DNA of 64,000 nt. It comes from Lachnotalea sp041821265 (GTDB taxonomy: Bacteria > Bacillota > Clostridia > Lachnospirales > Lachnospiraceae). Shown one piece after another: positions 7,681 to 15,791 of this stretch. A program made the position numbers and the translations under genes. The stretch is taken from positions 1 through 64,000 of the forward strand of contig JBGUEQ010000023.1 of NCBI GenBank assembly GCA_041821265.1, read 5' to 3'. How positions within the stretch are numbered: the stretch's first letter is position 1; the number at the start of each line of letters is the position of its first letter. Below the pieces are notes generated by a model. The model saw only the letters and a program-made list of their open reading frames with translations. It was not told the origin of the DNA and ran no database searches.

Positions 7681-8806
7681 TTTTTTGAAATCCTTTCGAA
7701 GTAAAATAATAGTTTACACACTAGTAAGCGCAACCATAACGAGTGCTGTAGAATTGTTTCTTATCATTGATATCAATATGTTAACTGAGTTTTTAAGAAC
7801 AAATGGATACAGAAGCTATGCAATTGGACGAGATGGTATTGTGCCTCAATTCAGATTGGGGATATTATTAGTCAGTGGTATTTTAGTTTTTTTAATTAGT
7901 TTTTTTATTATGATTAGTGATTTGATTCAATACGTTAAAGAAATATCTGAGGGAATTGAAGAAATATCCGAAGGCAATCTAGGGGTGCTAATTGAAGAAA
8001 AAGGAAATGATGAGTTTGCAAAATTAGCTAGAAACATTAATAGTATGACAGCCGAAGTTCTTGTTTTGATGGACAGAGAACGTGAAACGGAGAGAAGTAA
8101 GAATGAACTCATTACAAGTGTTGCACATGATCTTAGAACTCCATTAACCTCAATTACTGGATATCTTGAATTAATAAGAATCAACAAATCACTTGATAAT
8201 GAAACAAAAGATAAATATATAGATATTGTATATAACAAATCAAAACGATTAGAAAATCTTATTTATAATTTATTTGATTTTACAAAACTAAATCATGGTA
8301 AAATAAATTTCAAACCAGAACTTATTAATATTGTTAAACTAATAGAACAATTATTAGATGAATTTTATCCAAGTTTTCAAGATAATAAATTAGAATATGA
8401 ATATCATGCAAGTAATAAAGACATCGTTATTGAGGCGGATGGTGAACTAATCGCACGATTATTTGATAATTTAATTAATAATGCAATTAAATATGGTGCA
8501 GATGGAAAGCTTATTAAAGTATGCATTAGTGAAATTCAAGATATGATAAAGGTAGATGTTATCAATTATGGGAAGGTGATTCCTGAAAATGAACTAAACA
8601 ATGTATTTAAGAAATTTTATAGAGTAGAACAATCACGTTCTGAAAATACAGGAGGAACAGGATTGGGGTTAGCAATAGCTAAAAACGTAGTTGATATGCA
8701 TAATGGAACAATTGATGTGACAAGTAGTCTGAAGGGTACTTCGTTTTCGGTATGTCTTCCATACCAATTAGACAGTCATAAAGCAAAATTTGTTGCTGAA
8801 AATTAA
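7670..8806 (+). CDS. Membrane sensor histidine kinase
   Basis: 378 aa, TTG start at 7670 with GGGGGGTAGG as RBS. Two membrane helices (about 13-34 and 62-84) flank a short outside loop of under 30 residues, followed by a HAMP linker, HisKA with SVAHDLRTPLTS (H153) and an HATPase_c domain with NLINNAIKYG and GGTGLGLAIA. The very short sensing loop is like intramembrane-sensing kinases that work with ABC transporters against cell-envelope stress. Its partners are the preceding response regulator and probably the downstream ABC exporter; the stimulus is unknown. Confidence 0.92.
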   Translation: MKSNFLKSFRSKIIVYTLVSATITSAVELFLIIDINMLTEFLRTNGYRSYAIGRDGIVPQFRLGILLVSGILVFLISFFIMISDLIQYVKEISEGIEEISEGNLGVLIEEKGNDEFAKLARNINSMTAEVLVLMDRERETERSKNELITSVAHDLRTPLTSITGYLELIRINKSLDNETKDKYIDIVYNKSKRLENLIYNLFDFTKLNHGKINFKPELINIVKLIEQLLDEFYPSFQDNKLEYEYHASNKDIVIEADGELIARLFDNLINNAIKYGADGKLIKVCISEIQDMIKVDVINYGKVIPENELNNVFKKFYRVEQSRSENTGGTGLGLAIAKNVVDMHNGTIDVTSSLKGTSFSVCLPYQLDSHKAKFVAEN

Positions 8807-8829
8807 TATGGGATGCATGGGGAGTACAT

Positions 8830-11010
8830 ATGATTAATAGAAAGAAAAATACAAAACAAATCAAGGCAATAATTTGCTTCATTATTTTTTGTAGTTCGCT
8901 GTTAGGTTCTTTTAACATAAAGGCGGCTGCAGCCAATGTAGGAAGCTTGACAACAGAAGTTACATATGGATTTAATGGAACTACTAAAATGAACGCCCAT
9001 ACACCGTTTACCATTTCAATTTCGAATCAAGGAAGTGAAATACAAGGGGTAGTTCAAGTCATCTTATCTTCTTTTACAGAGTCTAATTCTACAACTGATA
9101 TTGTATTGAATAGTAGATATAAAGAAAAAAATTATATGTATCAAGAAAATGTAACTATAGTAGCGAACGCCACCACCAATGTTACTATGGTTATTCCAGT
9201 AACAAATAAAGTAAATAAGTTGCAAATTACAGTATTAGATGAATACGGAAAAACTTTGAGTACGAAAGAACAAGTGATAGAATCAGATTATTTTTCTTAT
9301 TATGTGTATGCAGCAATTATCAGTGATGACCCTATTGTACTAAATTATTTTGAAAATACAGCGATTTATCAATATAGTGATTATACATTTAAAGCTATCA
9401 TTTTAAGTAAAGACGATATTCCAAAGGATAATTATGGACTTGAATTGTTTGATGTCATAATTGCAAACCAAAGTGAAATAGATAGCTTGTCAAAAGAACA
9501 ACAACAGGTTTTAGATAACTGGAAAAAAAATGATGGATTAATGATCGACAGTGATGATATCGTCAATAAGCAAAATGTTTCATGGGAAAATATTATTCCA
9601 GAAGCAGAAATTCAGAAGCTAAACTATTCATATAGTTCGTATGAAGCTTGGTCAATATCATCTGCACTTGGTAATGTGTATATGAGTGAATTACCAAATT
9701 TCATGTTATATGTTATAGTGATTTCGATTTATATTGCATTAATGGGACCCATGTTATATTTGATACTCAAAAAGTTAAATAAGCGATACTTATTTTGGAT
9801 ATTTGAGATTGCAGGTGCAATATTATTTGCTGTTATTATCATTATAATGGGGAGCAATACTAGGTTAAAAGCGCCATTTATTAATTATTTTGACATTGTT
9901 ACTTATAATAAAAATACAATTGATGATAGCGTTTATTTTAATATAAGAGCACCCTTTAACAATGAATATAAGCTTTATTTAGATAAGGCGTATTCTTTTA
10001 AACCAATTACTGAGATGGTATATATTGATAATCCTAGCCAAATTAAGAGTGTGGCTGATTATAACATTGGGATATCTCATGACGATAAGGAAAGTATTAT
10101 TACAGTTAAAAATGATGCGGCGTTTACGAAAGAATATTTCTATGCTGAAAAATCAGACGAAATAAGTGGTACTGATTATATTAATATAAATATGAATTTG
10201 TTTGGCAATAAGGTTACAGGCTCCGTTACAAATAATTTAGATTATCCAATTGAAAATGCGACGATATTGAAATATAATAAGGTTATTTTTCTTGATACAA
10301 TACCAGCTAATACAACAGTGAAAATAGATAATTTTCCGATTTATACGTATAATCCAAAGTTTAAATATGGATTAACCAATAAAATAGCGAAACTTAAAAT
10401 GGATAAAAGAGGTGTGATTCAAGAAGGCTGCATGCTACAAAATCAAAAGAAAAATATTATGGATTTTTATCTAGAAAAAAAATTCAGTATAGCCACAGAT
10501 AAAACGTATTTGATAGGTTTTACGACAGCTTCAAATCAATTAGATATGCAATTAGATTCGTCTTATGACGCATATGGCATGACCATGATTGAAGTTCCTT
10601 GCGACGTAAATTATACGAGTAATAATCATCAATATACAGCATATGTTCCAATCAAGAATGAAGAGTACAGTTTATCAGGAGATATTATGTATTCGGACGA
10701 AATGATACTTACTTATAATCTAGGGTCAAATTTGACCGATATTAACTTATATTTTAATGAGTTGAGTTATTATGATCCACAATATTATAAGGCATTTACT
10801 GGGCATGTCTATTTCTATAATAGAAAAACATCATTATATGATCCGTTTGATTTATCAAAAATGTATATTTCAACACAAGATCTAACGCAATATTTAAACG
10901 AGGATAATGAAATAGTAATAAAATATGTGGAGCATTTTGGTGAAGAAGAAAAGCAAGCACTACTTCCTTCGTTGTCAACTATAGGGAGGATTAACGATGT
11001 TGAAAATTGA
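8830..11010 (+). CDS. Large membrane protein with two ectodomains, ABC-exporter partner
   Basis: 726 aa, ATG 8830 after GGGGAGTACAT. A signal peptide (about 1-35, ending AAA) is followed by an extracellular beta-rich part. About residues 150-245 contain ELFDVIIANQSEIDSLSKEQ and a W..NDG turn, like a degenerate GATase1-like fold. Two helices at about 290-345 include IALMGPMLYLILKKLNKRY, a GP.LY.. motif I associate with uncharacterised membrane proteins encoded beside ABC-2 exporters. A second ectodomain of about 380 residues follows. It overlaps the ATPase gene by 14 nt. It is probably an accessory subunit; I do not know the substrate. Confidence 0.6.
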   Translation: MINRKKNTKQIKAIICFIIFCSSLLGSFNIKAAAANVGSLTTEVTYGFNGTTKMNAHTPFTISISNQGSEIQGVVQVILSSFTESNSTTDIVLNSRYKEKNYMYQENVTIVANATTNVTMVIPVTNKVNKLQITVLDEYGKTLSTKEQVIESDYFSYYVYAAIISDDPIVLNYFENTAIYQYSDYTFKAIILSKDDIPKDNYGLELFDVIIANQSEIDSLSKEQQQVLDNWKKNDGLMIDSDDIVNKQNVSWENIIPEAEIQKLNYSYSSYEAWSISSALGNVYMSELPNFMLYVIVISIYIALMGPMLYLILKKLNKRYLFWIFEIAGAILFAVIIIIMGSNTRLKAPFINYFDIVTYNKNTIDDSVYFNIRAPFNNEYKLYLDKAYSFKPITEMVYIDNPSQIKSVADYNIGISHDDKESIITVKNDAAFTKEYFYAEKSDEISGTDYININMNLFGNKVTGSVTNNLDYPIENATILKYNKVIFLDTIPANTTVKIDNFPIYTYNPKFKYGLTNKIAKLKMDKRGVIQEGCMLQNQKKNIMDFYLEKKFSIATDKTYLIGFTTASNQLDMQLDSSYDAYGMTMIEVPCDVNYTSNNHQYTAYVPIKNEEYSLSGDIMYSDEMILTYNLGSNLTDINLYFNELSYYDPQYYKAFTGHVYFYNRKTSLYDPFDLSKMYISTQDLTQYLNEDNEIVIKYVEHFGEEEKQALLPSLSTIGRINDVEN

Positions 11011-11926
11011 AAATCTTTCTAAATCATATGGAAAATTTAAAGCAGTAGATAATTTTAGCCTAACAGTGAATGATGGCGAAATTTTTGGCTTCGTAGGTCC
11101 TAATGGGGCAGGTAAGACCACCATTATGAAAATTATCGCAGGTTTATTAAACGCAGATGCTGGAAATATATCAATTAACGGTGAAAATATATTTAATAAT
11201 ATTAGCATGTTAAAACAAAACATTGGATATATGCCAGACTTTTTTGGAGTCTATGATAATTTGACGGTAATTGAATATTTGCAATTTTATAGCTCAACCT
11301 ATGGAATTGCTAATGATGTTGCCTTAAGTAGAGCGAATGAACTATTAGAGCTTGTTGAATTGCAAAATAAGGCACAGGAGTATGTAGATAGTCTTTCAAG
11401 AGGGATGAAACAGCGTTTGTGTTTAGCAAGAACATTGGTTCATAATCCAGATATTATAATTTTGGATGAGCCTGCATCTGGTCTTGATCCAGTTACGAGA
11501 CATAAATTAAAGCAAATTCTAAAGAACTTGTGTGAAAAAGGAAAAACAATTATAATTAGCTCACATATTTTAACAGAGCTGGCCGAAATATGCAGTGGAA
11601 TATGCATTATTGAAAAAGGAAAAGTAATTATGAATGGAAATATTGAAGAAATTTTGTATAAAGTAGATGCGTCAAATCCACTCATCATTCACATTCTAAA
11701 TAACGTTGATAAGGCAGTAAGTATTTTGAAAAAAAACCAATATATAAGAACAATTTCTGTAGATGCTATGAATATAATGGTCACGTTCATTGGAAGAAGA
11801 GAAGAGGAAGCCGATTTATTAAAAGAACTTATTACAAATGATGTTTTAATTGTTTCGTTCAAACGGGAACAGAGTAATTTAGAATCATTATTTTTGAAGA
11901 TTATAGAAAATGGAAGTGAGTTTTGA
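10997..11926 (+). CDS. ABC transporter ATP-binding protein (ABC-2 exporter type)
   Basis: 309 aa. Walker A GPNGAGKTT near residue 37, signature LSRGMKQR, Walker B IIILDEP and switch SSHI are intact. The C-terminal extension of about 90 residues is typical of the DrrA/CcmA/Ytr-like exporters. RBS is AGGGAGGA. The gene begins inside the end of the preceding membrane-protein gene and is followed by the ABC-2 permease gene, so these form one exporter. Confidence 0.92.
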   Translation: MLKIENLSKSYGKFKAVDNFSLTVNDGEIFGFVGPNGAGKTTIMKIIAGLLNADAGNISINGENIFNNISMLKQNIGYMPDFFGVYDNLTVIEYLQFYSSTYGIANDVALSRANELLELVELQNKAQEYVDSLSRGMKQRLCLARTLVHNPDIIILDEPASGLDPVTRHKLKQILKNLCEKGKTIIISSHILTELAEICSGICIIEKGKVIMNGNIEEILYKVDASNPLIIHILNNVDKAVSILKKNQYIRTISVDAMNIMVTFIGRREEEADLLKELITNDVLIVSFKREQSNLESLFLKIIENGSEF

Positions 11927-11986
11927 TTTTAAATTACAGGTTGGAGCGTACAAATATAAGGAAAATATAACGATGGAGGAGAATTA

Positions 11987-12892
11987 ATGAAGGCGAATCC
12001 AGTATTTAGAAAAGAACTACGAATGTTTGAGCGATCCATTAAAATATCTTGGATTATTTTGATTTATAATTTAGTATTAGCTATAGTAACGTTGGCGATA
12101 TTTTATGTTATGCTTGATTCTTCAAAGTTTACGGGTTCAATTGAATATGCAAATATGATTGAAATATATGTTGTAATAGCATATATTCAGTTTGGAATGT
12201 TATTACTTATCGTTCCGGGTCTTACTGCTGGGGCCATATCGGGAGAAAGAGAGAGACAAACACTTGATATTCTATTATCAACTCAGATGAAGCCTTGGCA
12301 GATAATTGTTGGTAAGTTAGAGAGCTCTTTAAGTATTGTGCTTTTATTAGCAATTACTAGTATTCCGATTGTTTCTATCGTATTTGTTTTTGGTGGTATT
12401 AAGCTACTAGATGTAATTATTTTGATTATTTTACTGTTCGTAGAAGCCATCTTTATTGGAAGTATAGGATTGTTATTTTCATCTGTTTTCAAAAAAAGTA
12501 CAACAGCGACCGTATTGACATATGCAACTTTACTTTCTATATTTGGTGGCACTTATTTGATTGTACAAGGTTCTTATTTATTAGAAGTAGCAAGAACCGC
12601 AACATTAGACAATCAAATGGCAGATATCAAGGGCATTATTTATATTTTATTAATCAATCCCATTATAACATTTGCAGGGTTAATTAATGGACAGACTTCA
12701 AATTCCAAAGAAATTTTATCGATATGTAATGGTTTCGGAAATTATGATAATAGTTTGATCGTAAAATATTGGATATGGATTAGTATGGGTATGCAGCTTG
12801 CACTATCTTATCTATTTATATTCATAGCGCAAGCAAATATTAATCCATTAAGAGAGTGTAAATTGTTTAAGAAGGGAACTAGGAATTCGTAG
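11987..12892 (+). CDS. ABC-2 type permease
   Basis: 301 aa, RBS GGAGGAG. Six predicted membrane segments are visible, and the motif SGERERQTLDILLSTQ after the second segment is characteristic of ABC-2/NatB-GldF-like export permeases. N-terminal FRKELRMFERS is the usual cytoplasmic amphipathic start. It pairs with the ATPase encoded upstream. Its last 45 nt overlap, tail to tail, the end of the PHP gene on the other strand. Confidence 0.85.
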   Translation: MKANPVFRKELRMFERSIKISWIILIYNLVLAIVTLAIFYVMLDSSKFTGSIEYANMIEIYVVIAYIQFGMLLLIVPGLTAGAISGERERQTLDILLSTQMKPWQIIVGKLESSLSIVLLLAITSIPIVSIVFVFGGIKLLDVIILIILLFVEAIFIGSIGLLFSSVFKKSTTATVLTYATLLSIFGGTYLIVQGSYLLEVARTATLDNQMADIKGIIYILLINPIITFAGLINGQTSNSKEILSICNGFGNYDNSLIVKYWIWISMGMQLALSYLFIFIAQANINPLRECKLFKKGTRNS

Positions 12893-13684
12893 ATTTCCCA
12901 TACCGACACCAAGATCAATATGTGGTTTGTTTAAACCATGAAAATCGGAACCACCTGTAATGATGAGATTATATTTGTGCCCGAGTGCAAGCATATTGGC
13001 TTCATCCTGATTTTCGTTAAGGGAATAAATTGCTTCTATTCCTTTAAGACCAGATTCTTTTAGCAAAAGGATCAATTCGTTTAGTTCACTGTCAGTAAAA
13101 TTATATAGAAGAGGATGGGCAAGGATAGGGAAACCTTTTGCATCTAAAATGATTTTGATGGCTTCAAGGGGGCTACATTTTACTTTTGGAACATAGCACG
13201 AACCACCACTACTTATATATTTGTCAAAGGCCTCTTTCATAGAAGAAATATAGCCTTTATCAAATAAGTATCGAGCGATATGAGCTCGAGTAAGAACGGT
13301 GTTGCCAAATTTATCGGCTAAAAGCGCAGGTGAAATGTCAAAGCCTTCTTGCACAAGTAATGTGCACATTTGTTCATTCCTTGTAGCTCTTAAGTCATTA
13401 AAATACTGCAATTTTTGAAGAAATGCTTTATCGGTATAATCAATAAAAAGTCCTAAGATATGCACATCATTGCTTTTATATGCGGTTGATAACTCGACGC
13501 CTGGTATTATTTGAATTTCATAAGAATTAGCTGCATTTATTGCTTCTGTTATTCCTGAAATACTATCATGATCTGTTAGCGCAAACGCACTTAAATGCTT
13601 ATGCGCAGCATGAACAACTAGTTCGGTAGGTGTAAAAGTGCCGTCTGATGCATTAGAGTGTACGTGTAAATCAATATATTTCAT
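12848..13684 (-). CDS. PHP-domain phosphoesterase
   Basis: 278 aa. The metal-binding motifs are HVHSNASDGT (residues 7-16), LTDHDS, the central PGVELS, ILAHP and C-terminal GSDFHG. This set matches the TrpH/YciV/RNase AM branch of PHP proteins, which cleave 3',5'-nucleotide bisphosphates or short RNAs from the 5' end. That activity is likely but not proven here. The RBS on the minus strand is AAAGGAA. The gene's 3' end runs 45 nt into the convergent ABC permease gene, and its 5' leader contains the structured 13700-13910 element. Confidence 0.85.
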   Translation of the reverse strand: MKYIDLHVHSNASDGTFTPTELVVHAAHKHLSAFALTDHDSISGITEAINAANSYEIQIIPGVELSTAYKSNDVHILGLFIDYTDKAFLQKLQYFNDLRATRNEQMCTLLVQEGFDISPALLADKFGNTVLTRAHIARYLFDKGYISSMKEAFDKYISSGGSCYVPKVKCSPLEAIKIILDAKGFPILAHPLLYNFTDSELNELILLLKESGLKGIEAIYSLNENQDEANMLALGHKYNLIITGGSDFHGLNKPHIDLGVGMGNLRIPSSLLKQFTLS

Positions 13685-13699
13685 TAAAGACGTTCCTTT

Positions 13700-13910
13700 C
13701 TGTGTACAAATTTAAGTAATCGTTCAGCCATACCATTCATAATGTGCAAGAATATACAAATATATGAATCAGTCAAGTAATTGACTGGCACATGATTCAT
13801 GTAGGGCGTCTGCCCTATAGAGCAAATCATACAAATTGCCATTAGAGTGCAAGCACTCACAGTAAGTTTGTATAATTTGCTCTGCATGGCTGAACTGTGT
13901 ACAAATTTAA
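13700..13910. repeat. Structured insert flanked by 16-bp direct repeats
   Basis: CTGTGTACAAATTTAA occurs at 13700-13715 and again at 13895-13910. Between them are inverted ends GTTCAGCCAT (13722-13731) and ATGGCTGAAC (13886-13895), nested hairpins AGTCAA/TTGACT and TAGGGC/GCCCTA, and a long arm pair AGAGCAAAT.../...ATTTGCTCT. No credible gene lies inside. It forms the 5' leader region of the PHP gene and may be a small mobile or regulatory element. Confidence 0.6.
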
Positions 13911-13957
13911 TTACAACTTAATTATAACATTATTAAAACTAAAAAACTTTATATAAA

Positions 13958-13975
13958 TTGTTTAAAATACAACAA
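13958..13975 (+). promoter_or_regulatory. Probable Rex operator
   Basis: TTGTT and AACAA face each other across 8 bp, agreeing at the outer five bases of each half with the clostridial Rex consensus TTGTTAA-N4-TTAACAA. It lies 5 bp upstream of the -35 box of rex, which fits autoregulation by NADH/NAD+ ratio. Confidence 0.55.
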
Positions 13976-13979
13976 AACA

Positions 13980-14008
13980 TTGACATTATTTTAGCATCTA
14001 TATATAAT
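13980..14008 (+). promoter_or_regulatory. Consensus promoter of rex
   Basis: TTGACA at 13980-13985 and TATAAT at 14003-14008 with 17-bp spacing form a full consensus SigA promoter, 33 bp before the rex start. Confidence 0.85.
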
Positions 14009-14041
14009 TGACTTATATGTTTTAGATAGGAGGGTAAGCCC

Positions 14042-14695
14042 TTGGAAGAAAAAGAGATTTCAAAAGCGGTAATAAAAAGATTACCTAGATATTATAGATA
14101 TTTGGGTGAACTATTAGAAAGTGGTGTAGAACGTATTTCTTCGAATGAGTTAAGCTCTAAGATGAAAGTTACTGCATCTCAAATTAGACAAGATTTAAAT
14201 AATTTTGGTGGTTTCGGTCAACAAGGATATGGATATAATGTAAAGCATCTTTATTCAGAAATTGGTAAAATATTAGGATTAGATAGAAATCATAATGTGA
14301 TAATTATTGGTGCGGGTAATTTGGGTCAAGCACTTGCTAATTATGGAGCATTTGAAAAAAGGGGATTCATTATTAAAGGTATATTTGATGTGAATCCAAG
14401 GTTACATGGTGTTACGGTAAGAGGTATCGAAATATTAATGGTCGAAGAATTAGAGCATTTTATCAAAGAAAATAATGTTCAAATTGCTGCATTAACAATT
14501 CCCAAAACAAAAGCTGCAGAGATGGCGAACCGTCTGGTTGAATATGGAGTAAAAGCAATATGGAATTTTGCACATACCGATCTTACGTTGCCAGAGGGTA
14601 TTTTGATTGAAAATGTTCATTTGTCAGAGAGCTTAATGCGATTATCCTATAATCTTACACGCTATGAGAAAGAACACAATATTGAGGAGTGTTAG
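14042..14695 (+). CDS. rex: Redox-sensing transcriptional repressor Rex
   Basis: 217 aa, TTG start with RBS AGGAGGG. An N-terminal winged helix (RLPRYYRYLGELLESG; TASQIRQDLNNFGGFGQQG) is joined to a Rossmann domain with GAGNLGQALANYG (residues 90-102) and a C-terminal swapped helix. Rex binds DNA when NAD+ is high and releases it when NADH rises, controlling fermentation and redox genes. A strong promoter and a Rex-box-like site precede it. Length and motifs are standard. Confidence 0.97.
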   Translation: MEEKEISKAVIKRLPRYYRYLGELLESGVERISSNELSSKMKVTASQIRQDLNNFGGFGQQGYGYNVKHLYSEIGKILGLDRNHNVIIIGAGNLGQALANYGAFEKRGFIIKGIFDVNPRLHGVTVRGIEILMVEELEHFIKENNVQIAALTIPKTKAAEMANRLVEYGVKAIWNFAHTDLTLPEGILIENVHLSESLMRLSYNLTRYEKEHNIEEC

Positions 14696-14759
14696 CATAG
14701 TTTGAATAGTAGCCATGTATTACCGTTTTCAAAAGATAAAGAAGTGAGGTATTTTATGA

Positions 14760-15380
14760 ATGAAAGATAAGAGTTTGGTGAAATTTGAAGCCGCATTAGA
14801 AGGTAAAAAAGTACCTCTTGTTACACTAGATAATAAATGGTATATATTGTTTGAGAGTAATTTAAGAACTTCAGCTTTAACAAACTTAGAAGAAAAATTA
14901 AACAAACTTCTTAGACGTCAGGGACATCTTTTCCATGAAATTAAAGAAATGGAAAATGCAAAACAAACTCTTTTGGATAAGATATTAGAAAACATGGATA
15001 CAAGCTCTGATGACATGCATGGTGGTATCAAAAATAAAAAGTTAATGGCTAGTAAGAAGTTAATTAATGAATTAAATGTAAAAATAGCAAATAGTGAAAA
15101 AGAACTTGAAGATTTGCCAGAAATAATTAATAAAGTGAATAAAACCTTATTGGTAGAAGGCATGCGTATTTGTTATAACGCTATGAAAATTAACAAACAA
15201 AATATAGAAGAGATAAATACATGGATTGAGAATATTCGTGTAGAACTCAAGAAAAATGTTGTTCGAAAACAAGAAATCCAAGAAGAGACAAATCAAATGT
15301 ATTCTTATATGCATGATATATTAGGATTTAAAATAGTTGATGTATTTGATTTGTATAATGAGGCACCATCACAAGAATGA
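14760..15380 (+). CDS. Coiled-coil protein of unknown function
   Basis: 206 aa, RBS GAAGTGAGG. Not recognised. After a short N-terminal part with PLVTLDNKWY, most of the protein (about 40-185) is predicted coiled coil rich in Lys, Glu, Asn and Leu. There is no signal peptide, membrane segment or catalytic motif. Its stop overlaps the acpS start (ATGA), so it is translated with acpS in the rex-acpS-nnr-alr cluster and may serve the same envelope or lipid housekeeping role. Confidence 0.7.
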   Translation: MKDKSLVKFEAALEGKKVPLVTLDNKWYILFESNLRTSALTNLEEKLNKLLRRQGHLFHEIKEMENAKQTLLDKILENMDTSSDDMHGGIKNKKLMASKKLINELNVKIANSEKELEDLPEIINKVNKTLLVEGMRICYNAMKINKQNIEEINTWIENIRVELKKNVVRKQEIQEETNQMYSYMHDILGFKIVDVFDLYNEAPSQE

Positions 15381-15748
15381 TAGTAGGAATAGGAACGGAT
15401 ATAATCGAAATTCAACGCATAAAGAAAGCCTGTGCAAAGGAGGCTTTCTTTATGCGTTGTTTCACTGAGAGGGAAAGAAATCTCATTGGAGATAATTATT
15501 CAAGAGCAGCGGGAAACTTTGCAGTAAAAGAAGCTGTTTCAAAGGTGTTTGGGACTGGCATAAGAGGATTTGAATTATTAGATATAGAAGTACTTCGTGA
15601 TGATCTTGGTAAACCTTTTGTTAATTTATATAATAAAGCGGCTATGGTTGCCGAGAAGAATCGCATTTCGAAGATTCATATAAGCATATCGAATACAAAA
15701 GAATATGCTATTGCATACGCAATAGGTGAATCAAACGTAAATGTTTAG
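15377..15748 (+). CDS. acpS: Holo-[acyl-carrier-protein] synthase
   Basis: 123 aa. GIGTDIIEIQRI at the N-terminus gives the Mg-binding Asp, and FAVKEAVSKVFGTG is the second family motif with Glu and Lys. It transfers phosphopantetheine from CoA to apo-ACP. Its start overlaps the previous gene's stop. An 18-bp perfect inverted repeat (15413-15430 with 15442-15459) lies within codons 13-28, so the early mRNA can fold into a strong hairpin. Confidence 0.96.
   Translation: MIVGIGTDIIEIQRIKKACAKEAFFMRCFTERERNLIGDNYSRAAGNFAVKEAVSKVFGTGIRGFELLDIEVLRDDLGKPFVNLYNKAAMVAEKNRISKIHISISNTKEYAIAYAIGESNVNV
15413..15459 (+). other. 18-bp intragenic hairpin in acpS
   Basis: CAACGCATAAAGAAAGCC at 15413-15430 is perfectly complementary to 15442-15459 with an 11-nt loop. 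The arms encode ordinary AcpS residues (QRIKKA and AFFMRC), so the structure coexists with a functional protein sequence. It may slow translation or affect transcript stability; effect is inferred. Confidence 0.7.
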
Positions 15749-15791
15749 TACCCACAAACACAAAACAACCATTTGTTCGGAGGTAATAACA

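Noticed and set aside
13684..13887. 67-codon minus-strand ORF upstream of the PHP gene
   Set aside because: It runs through the hairpin-rich insert and has no RBS; its sequence follows the repeat arms rather than protein constraints.
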